From assembly GCA_045807225.1 (NCBI GenBank), contig JBJMHU010000184.1, positions 1 through 9,258 of the forward strand: a DNA stretch of 9,258 nt, read 5' to 3'. Positions within the stretch are counted from its first letter, which is position 1; the number at the start of each line of letters is the position of its first letter. The stretch comes from Fodinibacter sp045807225. GTDB lineage: Bacteria > Actinomycetota > Actinomycetes > Actinomycetales > Dermatophilaceae. Positions 1-9,108 of the stretch are shown in pieces. The position numbers and the translations under genes are program-made. Below the pieces are notes generated by a model, which saw only the letters and a list, made by a program, of their open reading frames with translations, made no database searches and was not told the origin of the DNA.

Positions 1-692
1 AGGCGGCCGGGCTTGCCGGTTGCGGAGAGATTGAAGAACGCCGTCTGGTCGGAGACGCGGGCGGCCTGCTGCATGTTGTGCGTGACGATGACGACCGTGT
101 AGCGATCCTTCAGCTTCTCGATCAGGTCCTCGATCGCCAGCGTCGAGATCGGGTCGAGGGCCGAGCAGGGCTCGTCCATCAGCAGCACCTGCGGGTTCAC
201 CGCGATCGCCCGCGCGATGCACAGCCGCTGCTGCTGCCCCCCGGACAGGCCGGCGCCCGGCTTGTCGAGCCGGTCCTTGACCTCGTTCCACAGGTTCGCG
301 CTCTTCAGCGAGCGCTCCACGACCTCGTCGAGCTGCTTCTTGCCCTTCATCCCGTTGAGCCTCAGCCCGGCGGCGACGTTGTCGCGGATCGACATGGTCG
401 GGAACGGGTTGGGCCGCTGGAACACCATGCCCACCGTGCGCCGCACGGCCACCGGGTCCATCGACGACGCGTAGAGGTCCTGGTCGTCGAGCATCACCGA
501 CCCGTGCACGCGCGCCCCCGGGATCACCTCGTGCATCCGGTTGAGGGTGCGCAGCACGGTCGACTTGCCACACCCGGAGGGCCCGATGAACGAGGTGACG
601 GAGCGCGGCTCCACCGTCATCGTCACGCCCTCGACGGCCTTGAAGTCGCCGTAGTAGATGTCGAGGTCCTTGACGTCGATGCGCTTGGCCAT
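1..692 (-). CDS. pstB: Phosphate ABC transporter ATP-binding subunit PstB (3' end cut by window edge)
   Basis: This is the cytoplasmic ATPase that powers phosphate import through the PstC-PstA channel. The visible 230 residues read MAKRIDVKDLDIYYGDF and contain all ABC motifs: Walker A GPSGCGKST (about 37-45), a Q-loop region at FQRPNPFP (91-98, a PstB hallmark), the signature LSGGQQQR (149-156), Walker B LLMDEP with D173/E174, and the H-loop histidine H205 in VTHNMQQA. PstB proteins are usually around 250-260 residues, so only some 25-30 C-terminal residues lie outside the window. The ATG at 692 is preceded by AGAAGG at 709-704, 11 bases upstream. It is the last visible gene of pstSCAB, 73 bases after pstA, with no convincing terminator or PHO box in that gap. 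The identification is near certain from the motifs and the operon; what follows it is unseen. Confidence 0.97.
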   Translation of the reverse strand, partial: MAKRIDVKDLDIYYGDFKAVEGVTMTVEPRSVTSFIGPSGCGKSTVLRTLNRMHEVIPGARVHGSVMLDDQDLYASSMDPVAVRRTVGMVFQRPNPFPTMSIRDNVAAGLRLNGMKGKKQLDEVVERSLKSANLWNEVKDRLDKPGAGLSGGQQQRLCIARAIAVNPQVLLMDEPCSALDPISTLAIEDLIEKLKDRYTVVIVTHNMQQAARVSDQTAFFNLSATGKPGR

Positions 693-765
693 GGTGTCGG
701 GTGCCTTCTGTCGTTTCTCGGATGCCGTTGGGCGGGGTGCGGGTCGGAGTGGCGGTGACGCCGGG

Positions 766-1689
766 TCAGCTCTTGACCTTGCTGAAGCGGCCGATGAACC
801 GGCCGAGCAGGTTGAGCACGAAGATGAGCAGGATCAGGGTGAGGGCAGCGCCCCACACCCGGTCGACGGCCGGCTGGAGGTTCTCGCCACGGTCGTTGTT
901 GATCATGCTGGGCAGCGTCGCCATCAGGCCGCCGAACAGGTCGCTGGCGATCACCTTGGTGTACGGGCCGAGGATGATCAGCGGGGCGGTCTCACCCATG
1001 ACGCGCGCCAACCCCAGCAGGATGCCGGTGACGATGCCCGAGAACGCCGTTGGGAGAACCACCTTCAGGATGGTCTTCCACTTCGGCACGCCGAGTGCGT
1101 ACGACGCCTCGCGCAGCTCGTTGGGCACCAGCTTGAGCATCTCCTCCGTGGAACGGACCACGGTGGGGATCATCAGGATGACCAGCGCCAGGGCCACCGC
1201 GAACGGCACCCGCTGCAGGCCGATGGTCGAGACCCACAGCGCGTAGATGAACAGGGCGGCGACGATCGAGGGGATTCCGGTGAGGATGTCGACCATGAAC
1301 GAGACGACCCGGGCCAACCGGCCACGGCCGTACTCCACGAGGTAGACGGCCGTGAAGACCCCGATCGGCACCGAGATCACCGCCGTCACCAGTGCGAGCA
1401 GCAGCGTCCCCTGGATGGCGTGCGCCGCACCGCCGCCCACGCGCCGCGGCGTGATGCCGGCCTGGGAGTTCGTCCACCACTGCGACTCGAGCAGCATCTG
1501 GCCGCCCTTGAGGATCGTGGCGCCGAGGATCCAGACCAGCGGCACCACGGCGATGAAGAACGCTGCCCACATCACGACGCGCGCGAGGATGTCCCTGGCG
1601 GCCCGGGAGGACGACTTCGACGCGAGCTCGGGCCGCGCCGGCCGGGCCGGCGGAGCGGTCGTGCTGGTGTCGAGCTGCACGGTGCTCAT
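766..1689 (-). CDS. pstA: Phosphate ABC transporter permease subunit PstA
   Basis: This is one of the two membrane subunits that form the phosphate channel. The 307-residue protein has a disordered Ala/Pro/Ser-rich N-terminus (about 1-30) and then six probable membrane helices (about 37-59, 92-117, 131-155, 162-180, 214-240, 279-299). The cytoplasmic EAA-type coupling loop, ELREASYALGVPKWKT (191-206), contacts the ATPase. The stretch GIPSIVAALFIYA (138-150) and GLARVMGETAPLI (226-238) are typical of PstA. The ATG at 1689 overlaps the pstC stop in an ATGA, implying translational coupling; a strong Shine-Dalgarno, AGGAAGG at 1706-1700, lies inside the end of pstC, 10 bases before the start. Length is close to the family norm of about 300. 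Position between pstC and pstB confirms the assignment. Confidence 0.97.
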   Translation of the reverse strand: MSTVQLDTSTTAPPARPARPELASKSSSRAARDILARVVMWAAFFIAVVPLVWILGATILKGGQMLLESQWWTNSQAGITPRRVGGGAAHAIQGTLLLALVTAVISVPIGVFTAVYLVEYGRGRLARVVSFMVDILTGIPSIVAALFIYALWVSTIGLQRVPFAVALALVILMIPTVVRSTEEMLKLVPNELREASYALGVPKWKTILKVVLPTAFSGIVTGILLGLARVMGETAPLIILGPYTKVIASDLFGGLMATLPSMINNDRGENLQPAVDRVWGAALTLILLIFVLNLLGRFIGRFSKVKS

Positions 1690-2699
1690 TCGGTGAAGGC
1701 CTTCCTGCGCTCGATGACGATGCGGGCGATCGCGTTGACGGCGAAGGTGAGCACGAACAGCATCAGGCCGGCGGCGATGTAGGCGCCGGTCTTCTGCGGG
1801 CTGTCGAACTCGCTTGCGCCACTGGCGATCCGGGAGGCGAAGGTCGAGCCGCCGTTGAACACCGACCAGGTCCAGCCGGCCGTGGAGTTCAGGCCGGAGA
1901 GGAGGATGACGACGGCGAGCGTCTCACCCAGGGCCCGCCCGAGGCCCAGCATCGAGGCGCTGATGATGCCGGGCCTGCCGAAGGGCAGCACCGCCGTGCG
2001 GATCATCTCCCAGTGGGTCGCCCCCAGCGCCAGCGCGCCCTCCTTGTGGGCGGTCGGCACCTGCTGGAACACCTCGCGCGAGATCGCGGTGATGATCGGC
2101 AGCACCATGATGGCCAGGATCAGGCCGGCGAAGGCGAGGGTGCTCTTCGCGCTCACCCCGGCGTCGCCGAAGAACGGCACCCAGCCGAAGGTCCTGGTCA
2201 GGAACTCCTGGAACGGCGTGAAGTACTGCCCGGCGATGGTCAGGCCCCAGAAGCCGTAGACGATCGACGGCACGGCGGCCAGCAGGTCGATGGTGGCGGC
2301 GGCCGGTCCGCGCAGCCACCCCGGCGCGTACTGGGTGAGGAACAGCGCCACGGCCACGCCGAGCGACACTGCGATGAGCATCGCGATGACCGAGGTGACC
2401 GCCGTCGCCCAGAACATGTCGAGGATGCCGAAGCGCGGCTCGGTGCCGCTGGGCACCCACTCCCGGGACGTCAGGAAGTTGACGTTGTTGTTGAGCAGCG
2501 CGGGCACGGCCTGGATGACGAGGAACGTGCCGATCAGGGCGACGATGCCGACGACGAGGATGCCGGCCCCCTTGGCGAGCCCGCCGAAGACCCGGTCCCC
2601 CAGGCGGCCGGTGGAGGCGCCGTCACCGGCCAGCGGCTCCCGGCCGTGTGGCCCGGGTGACTCGTCGACCAGGTTGCGGCCGGTGATCGTGGGTGTCAC
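1686..2699 (-). CDS. pstC: Phosphate ABC transporter permease subunit PstC
   Basis: This is the second channel subunit of the Pst importer. The 337-residue protein has a soluble N-terminal stretch (about 1-42) and then six probable membrane helices (about 44-66, 96-122, 136-158, 186-206, 250-270, 304-326). The EAA coupling loop is EGALALGATHWEMIRTAVLP (220-239). AAVPSIVYGFWGL (141-153) and GLGRALGETLAVVIL (252-266) are PstC hallmarks. The chosen start is a GTG at 2699 with AGAAGGG at 2715-2709, nine bases upstream, which is a convincing ribosome site. It lies 91 bases after pstS, separated by a strong GC hairpin (see 2725-2753), and ends in a four-base overlap with pstA. The large opposite-strand frames over this gene are shadows. 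Confidence 0.97.
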   Translation of the reverse strand: MTPTITGRNLVDESPGPHGREPLAGDGASTGRLGDRVFGGLAKGAGILVVGIVALIGTFLVIQAVPALLNNNVNFLTSREWVPSGTEPRFGILDMFWATAVTSVIAMLIAVSLGVAVALFLTQYAPGWLRGPAAATIDLLAAVPSIVYGFWGLTIAGQYFTPFQEFLTRTFGWVPFFGDAGVSAKSTLAFAGLILAIMVLPIITAISREVFQQVPTAHKEGALALGATHWEMIRTAVLPFGRPGIISASMLGLGRALGETLAVVILLSGLNSTAGWTWSVFNGGSTFASRIASGASEFDSPQKTGAYIAAGLMLFVLTFAVNAIARIVIERRKAFTE

Positions 2700-2708
2700 G
2701 GCGGGTCG

Positions 2709-2715
2709 CCCTTCT
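2709..2715 (-). promoter_or_regulatory. Ribosome binding site of pstC
   Basis: AGAAGGG on the minus strand sits nine bases before the GTG at 2699. It supports that GTG as the pstC start and lies immediately after the pstS-pstC hairpin, so pstC can be translated independently of pstS. Confidence 0.7.
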
Positions 2716-2724
2716 CGTGGTGCG

Positions 2725-2753
2725 GGGGGCGGGCCGGGTCGCGGCCCGCCCCC
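2725..2753 (-). terminator. Strong GC stem-loop between pstS and pstC (attenuator or mRNA-stabilising hairpin)
   Basis: A perfect 12-bp stem (GGGGGCGGGCCG pairing with CGGCCCGCCCCC) closes a five-base loop (2737-2741). It begins about 37 bases after the pstS stop in the direction of transcription. No T-tract follows on the minus strand, so it is not a classical intrinsic terminator. Known precedents for periplasmic-binding-protein operons suggest partial termination or protection of the upstream mRNA, giving more receptor than permease. The stem is seen directly; its role is inference. Confidence 0.6.
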
Positions 2754-2790
2754 GTGGGTCGGTCGGCGCCTGCGCGCCGTTGGGTGCGCG

Positions 2791-3918
2791 TCAGGACAGG
2801 GCCGAGATGGCGCTGGCCACCTCGGACTGGACCGAGGCCGGCAGCGGCGCGTAGCCGATCTCCTCGAGGCTCTTCTGGGTCTCCGGCGAGGCGAAGTGGG
2901 TCAGGAACGCCTTGATGTTCGCGGCCTTGGTGGCGTCGCTGTTCTTGGAGCACACGATCTCGTAGGTGACCAGCAGGATCGGGTAGGCCCCGGCCTCCTT
3001 GGTGGTGTAGTCGAGCTTGAGGCGCAGGTCGTTGCCCTCACCGTCCTTGGTGGCGGCCTCGACGGCCTTGCCGACGCTCTCGGCGGTCAGCTCGACGGCT
3101 CCGCCACCGTTGTCGACCTGGGCGATGCTCAGGTCGTTGTCCTTGGCGTAGCTCCACTCGACGTAGGTGATGCCGCCGTCGGTCGACTTCACGCCCTCGG
3201 CGACGCCGGCCGACTTCTCCTTGCCCTCGCCCTTGCCGCTCCACACCTTGGCCGGGTCGGCGGTCCACGCGTCCGGAGCCGCGGCGTTGAGGTACTTGGT
3301 GAAGTTCTCCGTGGTGCCCGACTCGTCGGAGCGGAAGAAGACCTTGATGGCGGTCGCGGGGAGGGTGACGCCCGGGTTGATCGCGGCGATGGCGGGGTCG
3401 TTCCAGGTGGTGATCTTGCCGTTGAAGATGTCAGCGGCCACCGCGGGAGTGAGGACCAGCTTGTCGACACCCTTGACGTTGTAGGCGATCGAGATGGGTC
3501 CGGTCACCATCGGGATGTTCCATGCCGGGGAGCCGCAGGTCTTCGCGGCGGCGTCGGCCTCGATGACGCCGTCCTTCTCCACCGTCTTCAGCGCCGAGTC
3601 GGAGCCGGCGAAGTCGACCTGGCCGGCGATGAACTGCTTGATGCCCGCGCCTGAGCCGGTGGGGTTGTAGTTCACGGTGGCCTTCGGGCACTTCTCGAGG
3701 AAGCTGGCGGCGGCCTCCTCGAAGGCGTTCTTCTGCGCCGAGGAGCCCTCGGCGTTCAGGGTGCCCTCGAAGCACCCGGCGGAGGCGGCGGAGCCGGTGG
3801 AGCCGGTGGCGGAGGAGCCGGGGTCGGCGGCGGCGTTGTTGTCGGAGCCGCAGCCCGCGAGGGCGATCGAGCCGACCAGGGCGAGAGCCGCCACCTGGCC
3901 GAGACGGGTGTTCTTCAC
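2791..3918 (-). CDS. pstS: Phosphate-binding lipoprotein PstS
   Basis: This is the extracytoplasmic, membrane-anchored receptor that captures inorganic phosphate and hands it to PstC-PstA. The protein has 375 residues. Residues 1-23 are a lipoprotein signal (MKNTRLGQ, a hydrophobic stretch, then lipobox LAGC with Cys23), followed by a flexible Gly/Ser/Ala linker (about 24-48). The phosphate-binding segments are NAEGSSAQ (55-62), TGSGAGIKQF (87-96), FAGSDSAL (103-110) and RSDESGTTENF (196-206). Four cysteines of the mature domain (49, 77, 128, 323) could form two disulfides. The start is the GTG at 3918, with GAGAGG eight bases upstream; it gives a clean signal peptide. The reading frame stays open as far as 4476, but that extension overlaps mutT1 and lacks a signal, so it is rejected. 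First gene of pstSCAB, preceded by a PHO box. Confidence 0.97.
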   Translation of the reverse strand: MKNTRLGQVAALALVGSIALAGCGSDNNAAADPGSSATGSTGSAASAGCFEGTLNAEGSSAQKNAFEEAAASFLEKCPKATVNYNPTGSGAGIKQFIAGQVDFAGSDSALKTVEKDGVIEADAAAKTCGSPAWNIPMVTGPISIAYNVKGVDKLVLTPAVAADIFNGKITTWNDPAIAAINPGVTLPATAIKVFFRSDESGTTENFTKYLNAAAPDAWTADPAKVWSGKGEGKEKSAGVAEGVKSTDGGITYVEWSYAKDNDLSIAQVDNGGGAVELTAESVGKAVEAATKDGEGNDLRLKLDYTTKEAGAYPILLVTYEIVCSKNSDATKAANIKAFLTHFASPETQKSLEEIGYAPLPASVQSEVASAISALS

Positions 3919-3926
3919 TGTGTGTA

Positions 3927-3932
3927 CCTCTC
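3927..3932 (-). promoter_or_regulatory. Ribosome binding site of pstS
   Basis: GAGAGG on the minus strand lies eight bases before the GTG at 3918. This decides the start within a much longer open frame, and the choice agrees with the lipoprotein signal peptide. Confidence 0.7.
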
Positions 3933-3978
3933 GGAGGACAAGGGTCAGGGAGGCGGGCGACGCTGCCCGACAGGAGTG

Positions 3979-3984
3979 AAGGTA
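3979..3984 (-). promoter_or_regulatory. Possible -10 element of the pstS promoter
   Basis: TACCTT on the minus strand fits the TAnnnT pattern of actinobacterial -10 boxes and lies just downstream of the PHO-box units. No consensus -35 is visible at the expected spacing, which is what an activator-dependent promoter would show. The inferred leader would be roughly 55 bases. Many hexamers match this loosely, so the call is weak. Confidence 0.3.
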
Positions 3985-3989
3985 GGGAG

Positions 3990-4033
3990 GCCGGGTGACG
4001 CGACTGCCCGCAGCGGGTGAACGCACCGTGAAC
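3990..4033 (-). promoter_or_regulatory. PHO box (PhoP operator) upstream of pstS
   Basis: On the minus strand two adjacent 11-base units read GTTCACGGTGC (4033-4023) and GTTCACCCGCT (4022-4012). A third, degenerate unit CGTCACCCGGC (4000-3990) lies in the same 11-base register after one poorly matching unit. Tandem 11-base repeats centred on GTTCACC are the established PhoP-binding pattern upstream of pstS in Streptomyces and related actinobacteria. The position, about 70-115 bases before the pstS start, fits activation under phosphate limitation. No PhoP or PhoR gene is in the window. Confidence 0.85.
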
Positions 4034-4037
4034 GGCA

Positions 4038-4058
4038 TCCGGACATTCGTGGTCCGGA
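4038..4058. repeat. Inverted repeat next to the PHO box
   Basis: TCCGGAC (4038-4044) and GTCCGGA (4052-4058) form a perfect 7-bp stem with a seven-base loop. The same arms also contain a directly repeated CCGGAC at 15-base spacing. It lies four bases upstream of the first PHO-box unit. It could be a second operator, or part of the termination signal for mutT1. The repeat is seen; the function is unknown. Confidence 0.45.
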
Positions 4059-4119
4059 CGGTCAGGAACAGGTAGCCGACACCTCCGGCGATGCCATGGA
4101 TGCCGGTGCCGCGCGGGGG

Positions 4120-4140
4120 CGCCGTGGGCTCGGCACGGCG
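4120..4140 (-). terminator. Stem-loop just after mutT1 (probable terminator)
   Basis: Four bases after the mutT1 stop, CGCCGTG and CACGGCG form a perfect 7-bp stem with a seven-base loop. The stem can be lengthened by three G-C pairs with one bulged base. There is no T-tract, as is common for actinobacterial terminators. It would separate the glnR-mshD-ppk-mutT1 transcript from the phosphate-controlled pst operon, though read-through is possible. Confidence 0.45.
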
Positions 4141-4144
4141 GCCC

Positions 4145-5092
4145 TCAGGGGCGGTGGCGCTCCACGGCGACGACCCGCGCGGTGTCACCGGTGCCGACGA
4201 CGTGGCAGACCAGCGCCTCGCCCTTCTCGAGCCGGTCGTCGCGGGCCTCCGCGAACTCCTCCACGACCTCGACGGACCCGGCGGCGTCGAGGTCGAGGCG
4301 AGGGGCCAGGTCGTCGAGCAGCGCCGGGACCACCGGGCCGTGGGTGCACAGCAGGGCGGGCTCACCCCGCTCGAGCAGGCGCGCGAGGTGCCGGTGGGCC
4401 TTGCGTGGTGCGGCGTCGAAGCCCTCCTCGGACAGTGCCGAGCGGGTGCGCAGCCGCACGCCGGCGGACACGGCATACGGCTCGACGGTGCGCAGGCAGC
4501 GCTCGGAGGGCGAGGTGACCACCCGGGTCACGCCGTAGGAGGTGAGCACCGCGCTCAGCGCGACCGCCCGGGCCCGGCCCACGTCGTCGAGCGGACGCTT
4601 GGTGTCTTTCGTGCCGCCCCACTTCTCGCGGGCGACCGCGTGGGCGTGCCGCACCACGACGAGCGGCCAGGTGTCGAGCCGGTCGGTCTGCTGCAGCCGC
4701 ACCAGCGCCAGCAGCTGGTCGCGGTCGCGGGCGTAGTCGAGGCGGGCGTGCGCCTCGGGCACCGGGAGCCAGACCACCTCGTCGATCTCGTTGAGCAGGT
4801 GCCCCTCCCCGCCGGTGACCCGGGCCGACCAGTAGCGCACCACCTTGTCGTCGGGGGTGCCGTCGCGGCCGAGGAGGGTGTAGCGCGCCTCGGGGAGCGG
4901 CGGGCCGAGCCGCACGACCAGGCCGGTCTCCTCCTCGGTCTCGCGCACGGCCGCCACCGCCCAGTCCTCACCGGGGTCGAGCTTGCCCTTGGCCCAGGAC
5001 CAGTCGTCGTAGCGAGGGCGGTGCACGATGGCCACCTCGAGGGCGCCGTCGACGAGCCGCCACGGCAAGGTCCCCGCCGCCGGGATCTTCAT
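4145..5092 (-). CDS. mutT1: MutT1-type Nudix hydrolase with C-terminal histidine-phosphatase domain
   Basis: This 315-residue two-domain protein matches the architecture and length of mycobacterial MutT1, which hydrolyses 8-oxo-(d)GTP and diadenosine polyphosphates. The N-terminal Nudix domain (about 1-135) carries a complete Nudix box at 36-58: G36, E42, then RETEEETGL with R50, E51, E54 and E55. The C-terminal domain (about 143-315) is SixA/phosphoglycerate-mutase-like: the RHA motif R148-H149-A150 supplies the phosphohistidine, with TSPSERC (193-199, R198) and THG (H251) as further active-site elements. The ATG at 5092 is 22 bases after the ppk stop, with GGGGG six bases upstream, so it is probably the last gene of the operon. 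In Mycobacterium tuberculosis mutT1 also neighbours ppk, which supports the name. The exact substrate here is inferred. Confidence 0.9.
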   Translation of the reverse strand: MKIPAAGTLPWRLVDGALEVAIVHRPRYDDWSWAKGKLDPGEDWAVAAVRETEEETGLVVRLGPPLPEARYTLLGRDGTPDDKVVRYWSARVTGGEGHLLNEIDEVVWLPVPEAHARLDYARDRDQLLALVRLQQTDRLDTWPLVVVRHAHAVAREKWGGTKDTKRPLDDVGRARAVALSAVLTSYGVTRVVTSPSERCLRTVEPYAVSAGVRLRTRSALSEEGFDAAPRKAHRHLARLLERGEPALLCTHGPVVPALLDDLAPRLDLDAAGSVEVVEEFAEARDDRLEKGEALVCHVVGTGDTARVVAVERHRP

Positions 5093-5114
5093 GTCGTGCC
5101 CCCGGCCGACTCGG

Positions 5115-7433
<2,319 letters not shown>

Positions 7434-7440
7434 GAGCCAA

Positions 7441-7444
7441 TCCT
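7441..7444 (-). promoter_or_regulatory. Ribosome binding site of ppk
   Basis: AGGA on the minus strand lies seven bases before the ATG at 7433 and directly after the mshD stop. It favours this ATG, and hence the long Ala-rich N-terminus of Ppk, over internal starts nearer the conserved domain. Confidence 0.55.
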
Positions 7445-7445
7445 G

Positions 7446-8339
7446 TCAGGTCGTGGCAAGGGTGTACTGCCCGTCGACGGCTGCGTCGGTGAATCCGAGC
7501 CGTTCGTAGGTGCGCCGGGCGGCCGTGTTGTCGCCGTCGACGTAGAGCTCGACCTCGCGCAGGCCGGCCCGGGCGAGGTGCGCGAGCCCGAGCCGGGTGA
7601 CCGGTCCGCCGAGCCCGCGGCCCTGGTGCACGGGGTCGACCCCGACCACGTAGACCTCACCGGAGCGCGACCCTTCCTCGACCTTGGTCCAGTGGAAGGC
7701 GACCACCTGCCCGCTCGAGTCCTCGACGACCAGCAGCAGCCCTGCGGGGTCGAACCAGGGCTGGGCCATCCGCTCGTGCAGGTCGGCGACGGTCAACCGG
7801 CCCTGTTCCGGATGCCGTGCGAACGCGGCCGCGTTGAGCGCCACCCAGGTCTCGTCGTCACGGCCGGGCTGGAAGGCACGCACCGAGAACCCCTGCGGAA
7901 GAACCGGGTCCGCGGCGTCCGCGTCGGTGAGGGGGCGCGTCATCAGGTGCAGGCTGCGGGTCATTGCGAGCCCGGCGGTGCGAGCGAGGGCGTCGGCCGC
8001 CGGCAGCATGCCGTGCGCCCACACGCTTCGGGCGCCCTCGGCGAGGGCCGCGTCGAGCAGTGCCCGCCCGTGGCCGCGACGCCGGGCCGGTGGGTCGACG
8101 ACCAGCTCGGCGACGGCATCCGGCGTGCCCGCCCCGGCCACCTGCGCGTACCCGACGACGGTGTCGGTGTCGTCGAGCCGCAGCAGGTGCACGACGCCCC
8201 GACGGGCTGGGCCGACGGCGAGCCGGAACGCCTCTGAGACCGCGCCCACCCCGTCGGCCGCCTCCGCACGTGACCACAGCGCCCGCAGCCCGGATGCCGT
8301 GTCGTCACCCACCTCGAGGACGCGCTCGGTGCGCGCCAC
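7446..8339 (-). CDS. mshD: Mycothiol synthase MshD (tandem GNAT acetyltransferase)
   Basis: MshD transfers the acetyl group from acetyl-CoA to Cys-GlcN-Ins, the last step of mycothiol synthesis, in the cytoplasm. The 297-residue protein has two GNAT domains, as expected (the M. tuberculosis enzyme has about 315). The first (about 1-135) has the acetyl-CoA loop RRRGHGRALL (86-95); the second (about 150-297), the catalytic one in the known structure, has VDPVHQGRGLG (234-244), followed by ELYVDGDNTAARRTYERLGF (264-283). FARHPEQGRLT (173-183) is a typical MshD signature. The start is a GTG at 8339, separated by one base from the stop of the upstream regulator, with GAGG six bases before it: translational coupling is likely. 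The glnR-mshD order matches Rv0818-Rv0819 of M. tuberculosis. A generic GNAT is the only alternative, and is unlikely. Confidence 0.93.
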   Translation of the reverse strand: MARTERVLEVGDDTASGLRALWSRAEAADGVGAVSEAFRLAVGPARRGVVHLLRLDDTDTVVGYAQVAGAGTPDAVAELVVDPPARRRGHGRALLDAALAEGARSVWAHGMLPAADALARTAGLAMTRSLHLMTRPLTDADAADPVLPQGFSVRAFQPGRDDETWVALNAAAFARHPEQGRLTVADLHERMAQPWFDPAGLLLVVEDSSGQVVAFHWTKVEEGSRSGEVYVVGVDPVHQGRGLGGPVTRLGLAHLARAGLREVELYVDGDNTAARRTYERLGFTDAAVDGQYTLATT

Positions 8340-8340
8340 G

Positions 8341-9048
8341 TCAGGCCTCGAGCTCGGAGAAGGAGTCGGCGACCTCGGGCACGAACCGGTAGCCGACGTT
8401 GCGCACGGTGCCGATCAGCACCTCGTAGTCGGTGCCGAGCTTGGCGCGCAGCCGGCGCACGTGCACGTCGACGGTGCGGGTGCCGCCGAAGTAGTCGTAG
8501 CCCCACACCTCCTGGAGCAGCTGCTGGCGGCTGAACACGCGGCCGGGGTGCTGGGCCAGGAACTTCAGCAGCTCGAACTCCTTGAAGGTGAGGTCGAGGT
8601 GGCGCTTGCCGATCTTGGCGGTGTACGTCGCGTCGTCGACGACCACCTCGCCCGAGCGGATCACGTGCGCCTCGGGATCGGCCGCCTCGCGCTTGGCCAC
8701 CAGCCGGCCGATGGAGAGCTTGATGCGGGCCTCGAGCTCGGCCGGACCGCAGGTGTGCAGCACCACGTCGTCCATCCCCCAGTCGTGGGTGACGACGGCC
8801 AGGCCGCCCTCGGTGACCACGAGCAGGACGGGTACGTCGGAGCCCGTGGTGCGGATCAGCCGACACAGGTCGCGGGCGTGGGCAAGGTCCTGGCGCCCGT
8901 CGACGAGGACCAGGTCGGAGTCGGGGGCCTCGAGCAGCGCGCTTCCCTCGGCGGGCAGGATCTTGACCTGATGGCCGAGCAGGGCGAGCCCGGGGAGCAC
9001 CTCGGCCGAGGGCTGGAGCGCGTTGGTCAGCAGCAGCAGGGTGCTCAT
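8341..9048 (-). CDS. glnR: GlnR-like OmpR-family orphan response regulator with atypical receiver
   Basis: This is a DNA-binding regulator of the GlnR type, which in actinobacteria controls nitrogen-assimilation genes. From the ATG at 9048 it has 235 residues. The receiver domain (about 1-115) keeps an aspartate at the usual phosphoacceptor place (D50 in LVLVDGRQDL) but lacks the acidic pair normally found near residues 8-10 (it reads LLLLTNA) and the usual conserved lysine, as in GlnR proteins that dimerise without phosphorylation. The C-terminal winged helix (about 133-225) is clear: LDLTFKEFELLKFLAQHPGR, then RQQLLQEVWGYDYFGGTRTV and VDVHVRRLRAKLG, ending GTVRNVGYRF. No sensor kinase is adjacent. 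A longer frame to 9150 exists, but the GGGAGG eight bases before 9048 fixes the start. Its immediate linkage to mshD is the GlnR neighbourhood known from mycobacteria. Regulatory targets here are inferred. Confidence 0.88.
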   Translation of the reverse strand: MSTLLLLTNALQPSAEVLPGLALLGHQVKILPAEGSALLEAPDSDLVLVDGRQDLAHARDLCRLIRTTGSDVPVLLVVTEGGLAVVTHDWGMDDVVLHTCGPAELEARIKLSIGRLVAKREAADPEAHVIRSGEVVVDDATYTAKIGKRHLDLTFKEFELLKFLAQHPGRVFSRQQLLQEVWGYDYFGGTRTVDVHVRRLRAKLGTDYEVLIGTVRNVGYRFVPEVADSFSELEA

Positions 9049-9056
9049 CAGGGTCG

Positions 9057-9062
9057 CCTCCC
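9057..9062 (-). promoter_or_regulatory. Ribosome binding site of the glnR-like gene
   Basis: GGGAGG on the minus strand sits eight bases before the ATG at 9048. It selects MSTLLLLT as the N-terminus, which begins directly with the first receiver beta strand, over the 34-residue upstream extension. Confidence 0.7.
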
Positions 9063-9108
9063 GCGGTGAAGGTCGGACCGAGGCGCAGCGCTGGGCTCCG
9101 GTGGAGAG

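Noticed and set aside
658..1782. 374-codon plus-strand frame over pstA
   Set aside because: It is antisense to an intact permease gene with clear membrane helices and an EAA loop. The translation is low-complexity and charged, as expected of a shadow frame.
2290..3654. 454-codon plus-strand frame over pstC and pstS
   Set aside because: It crosses two well-supported minus-strand genes and their intergenic hairpin, and has Gly/Val/Leu/Asp-rich shadow composition with no domain.
3919..4476. 186-codon upstream extension of the pstS frame
   Set aside because: It runs through the intergenic region and into mutT1, has Arg/Pro/Ser-rich shadow composition, and would bury the lipoprotein signal peptide. 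The GTG at 3918 has its own ribosome site.
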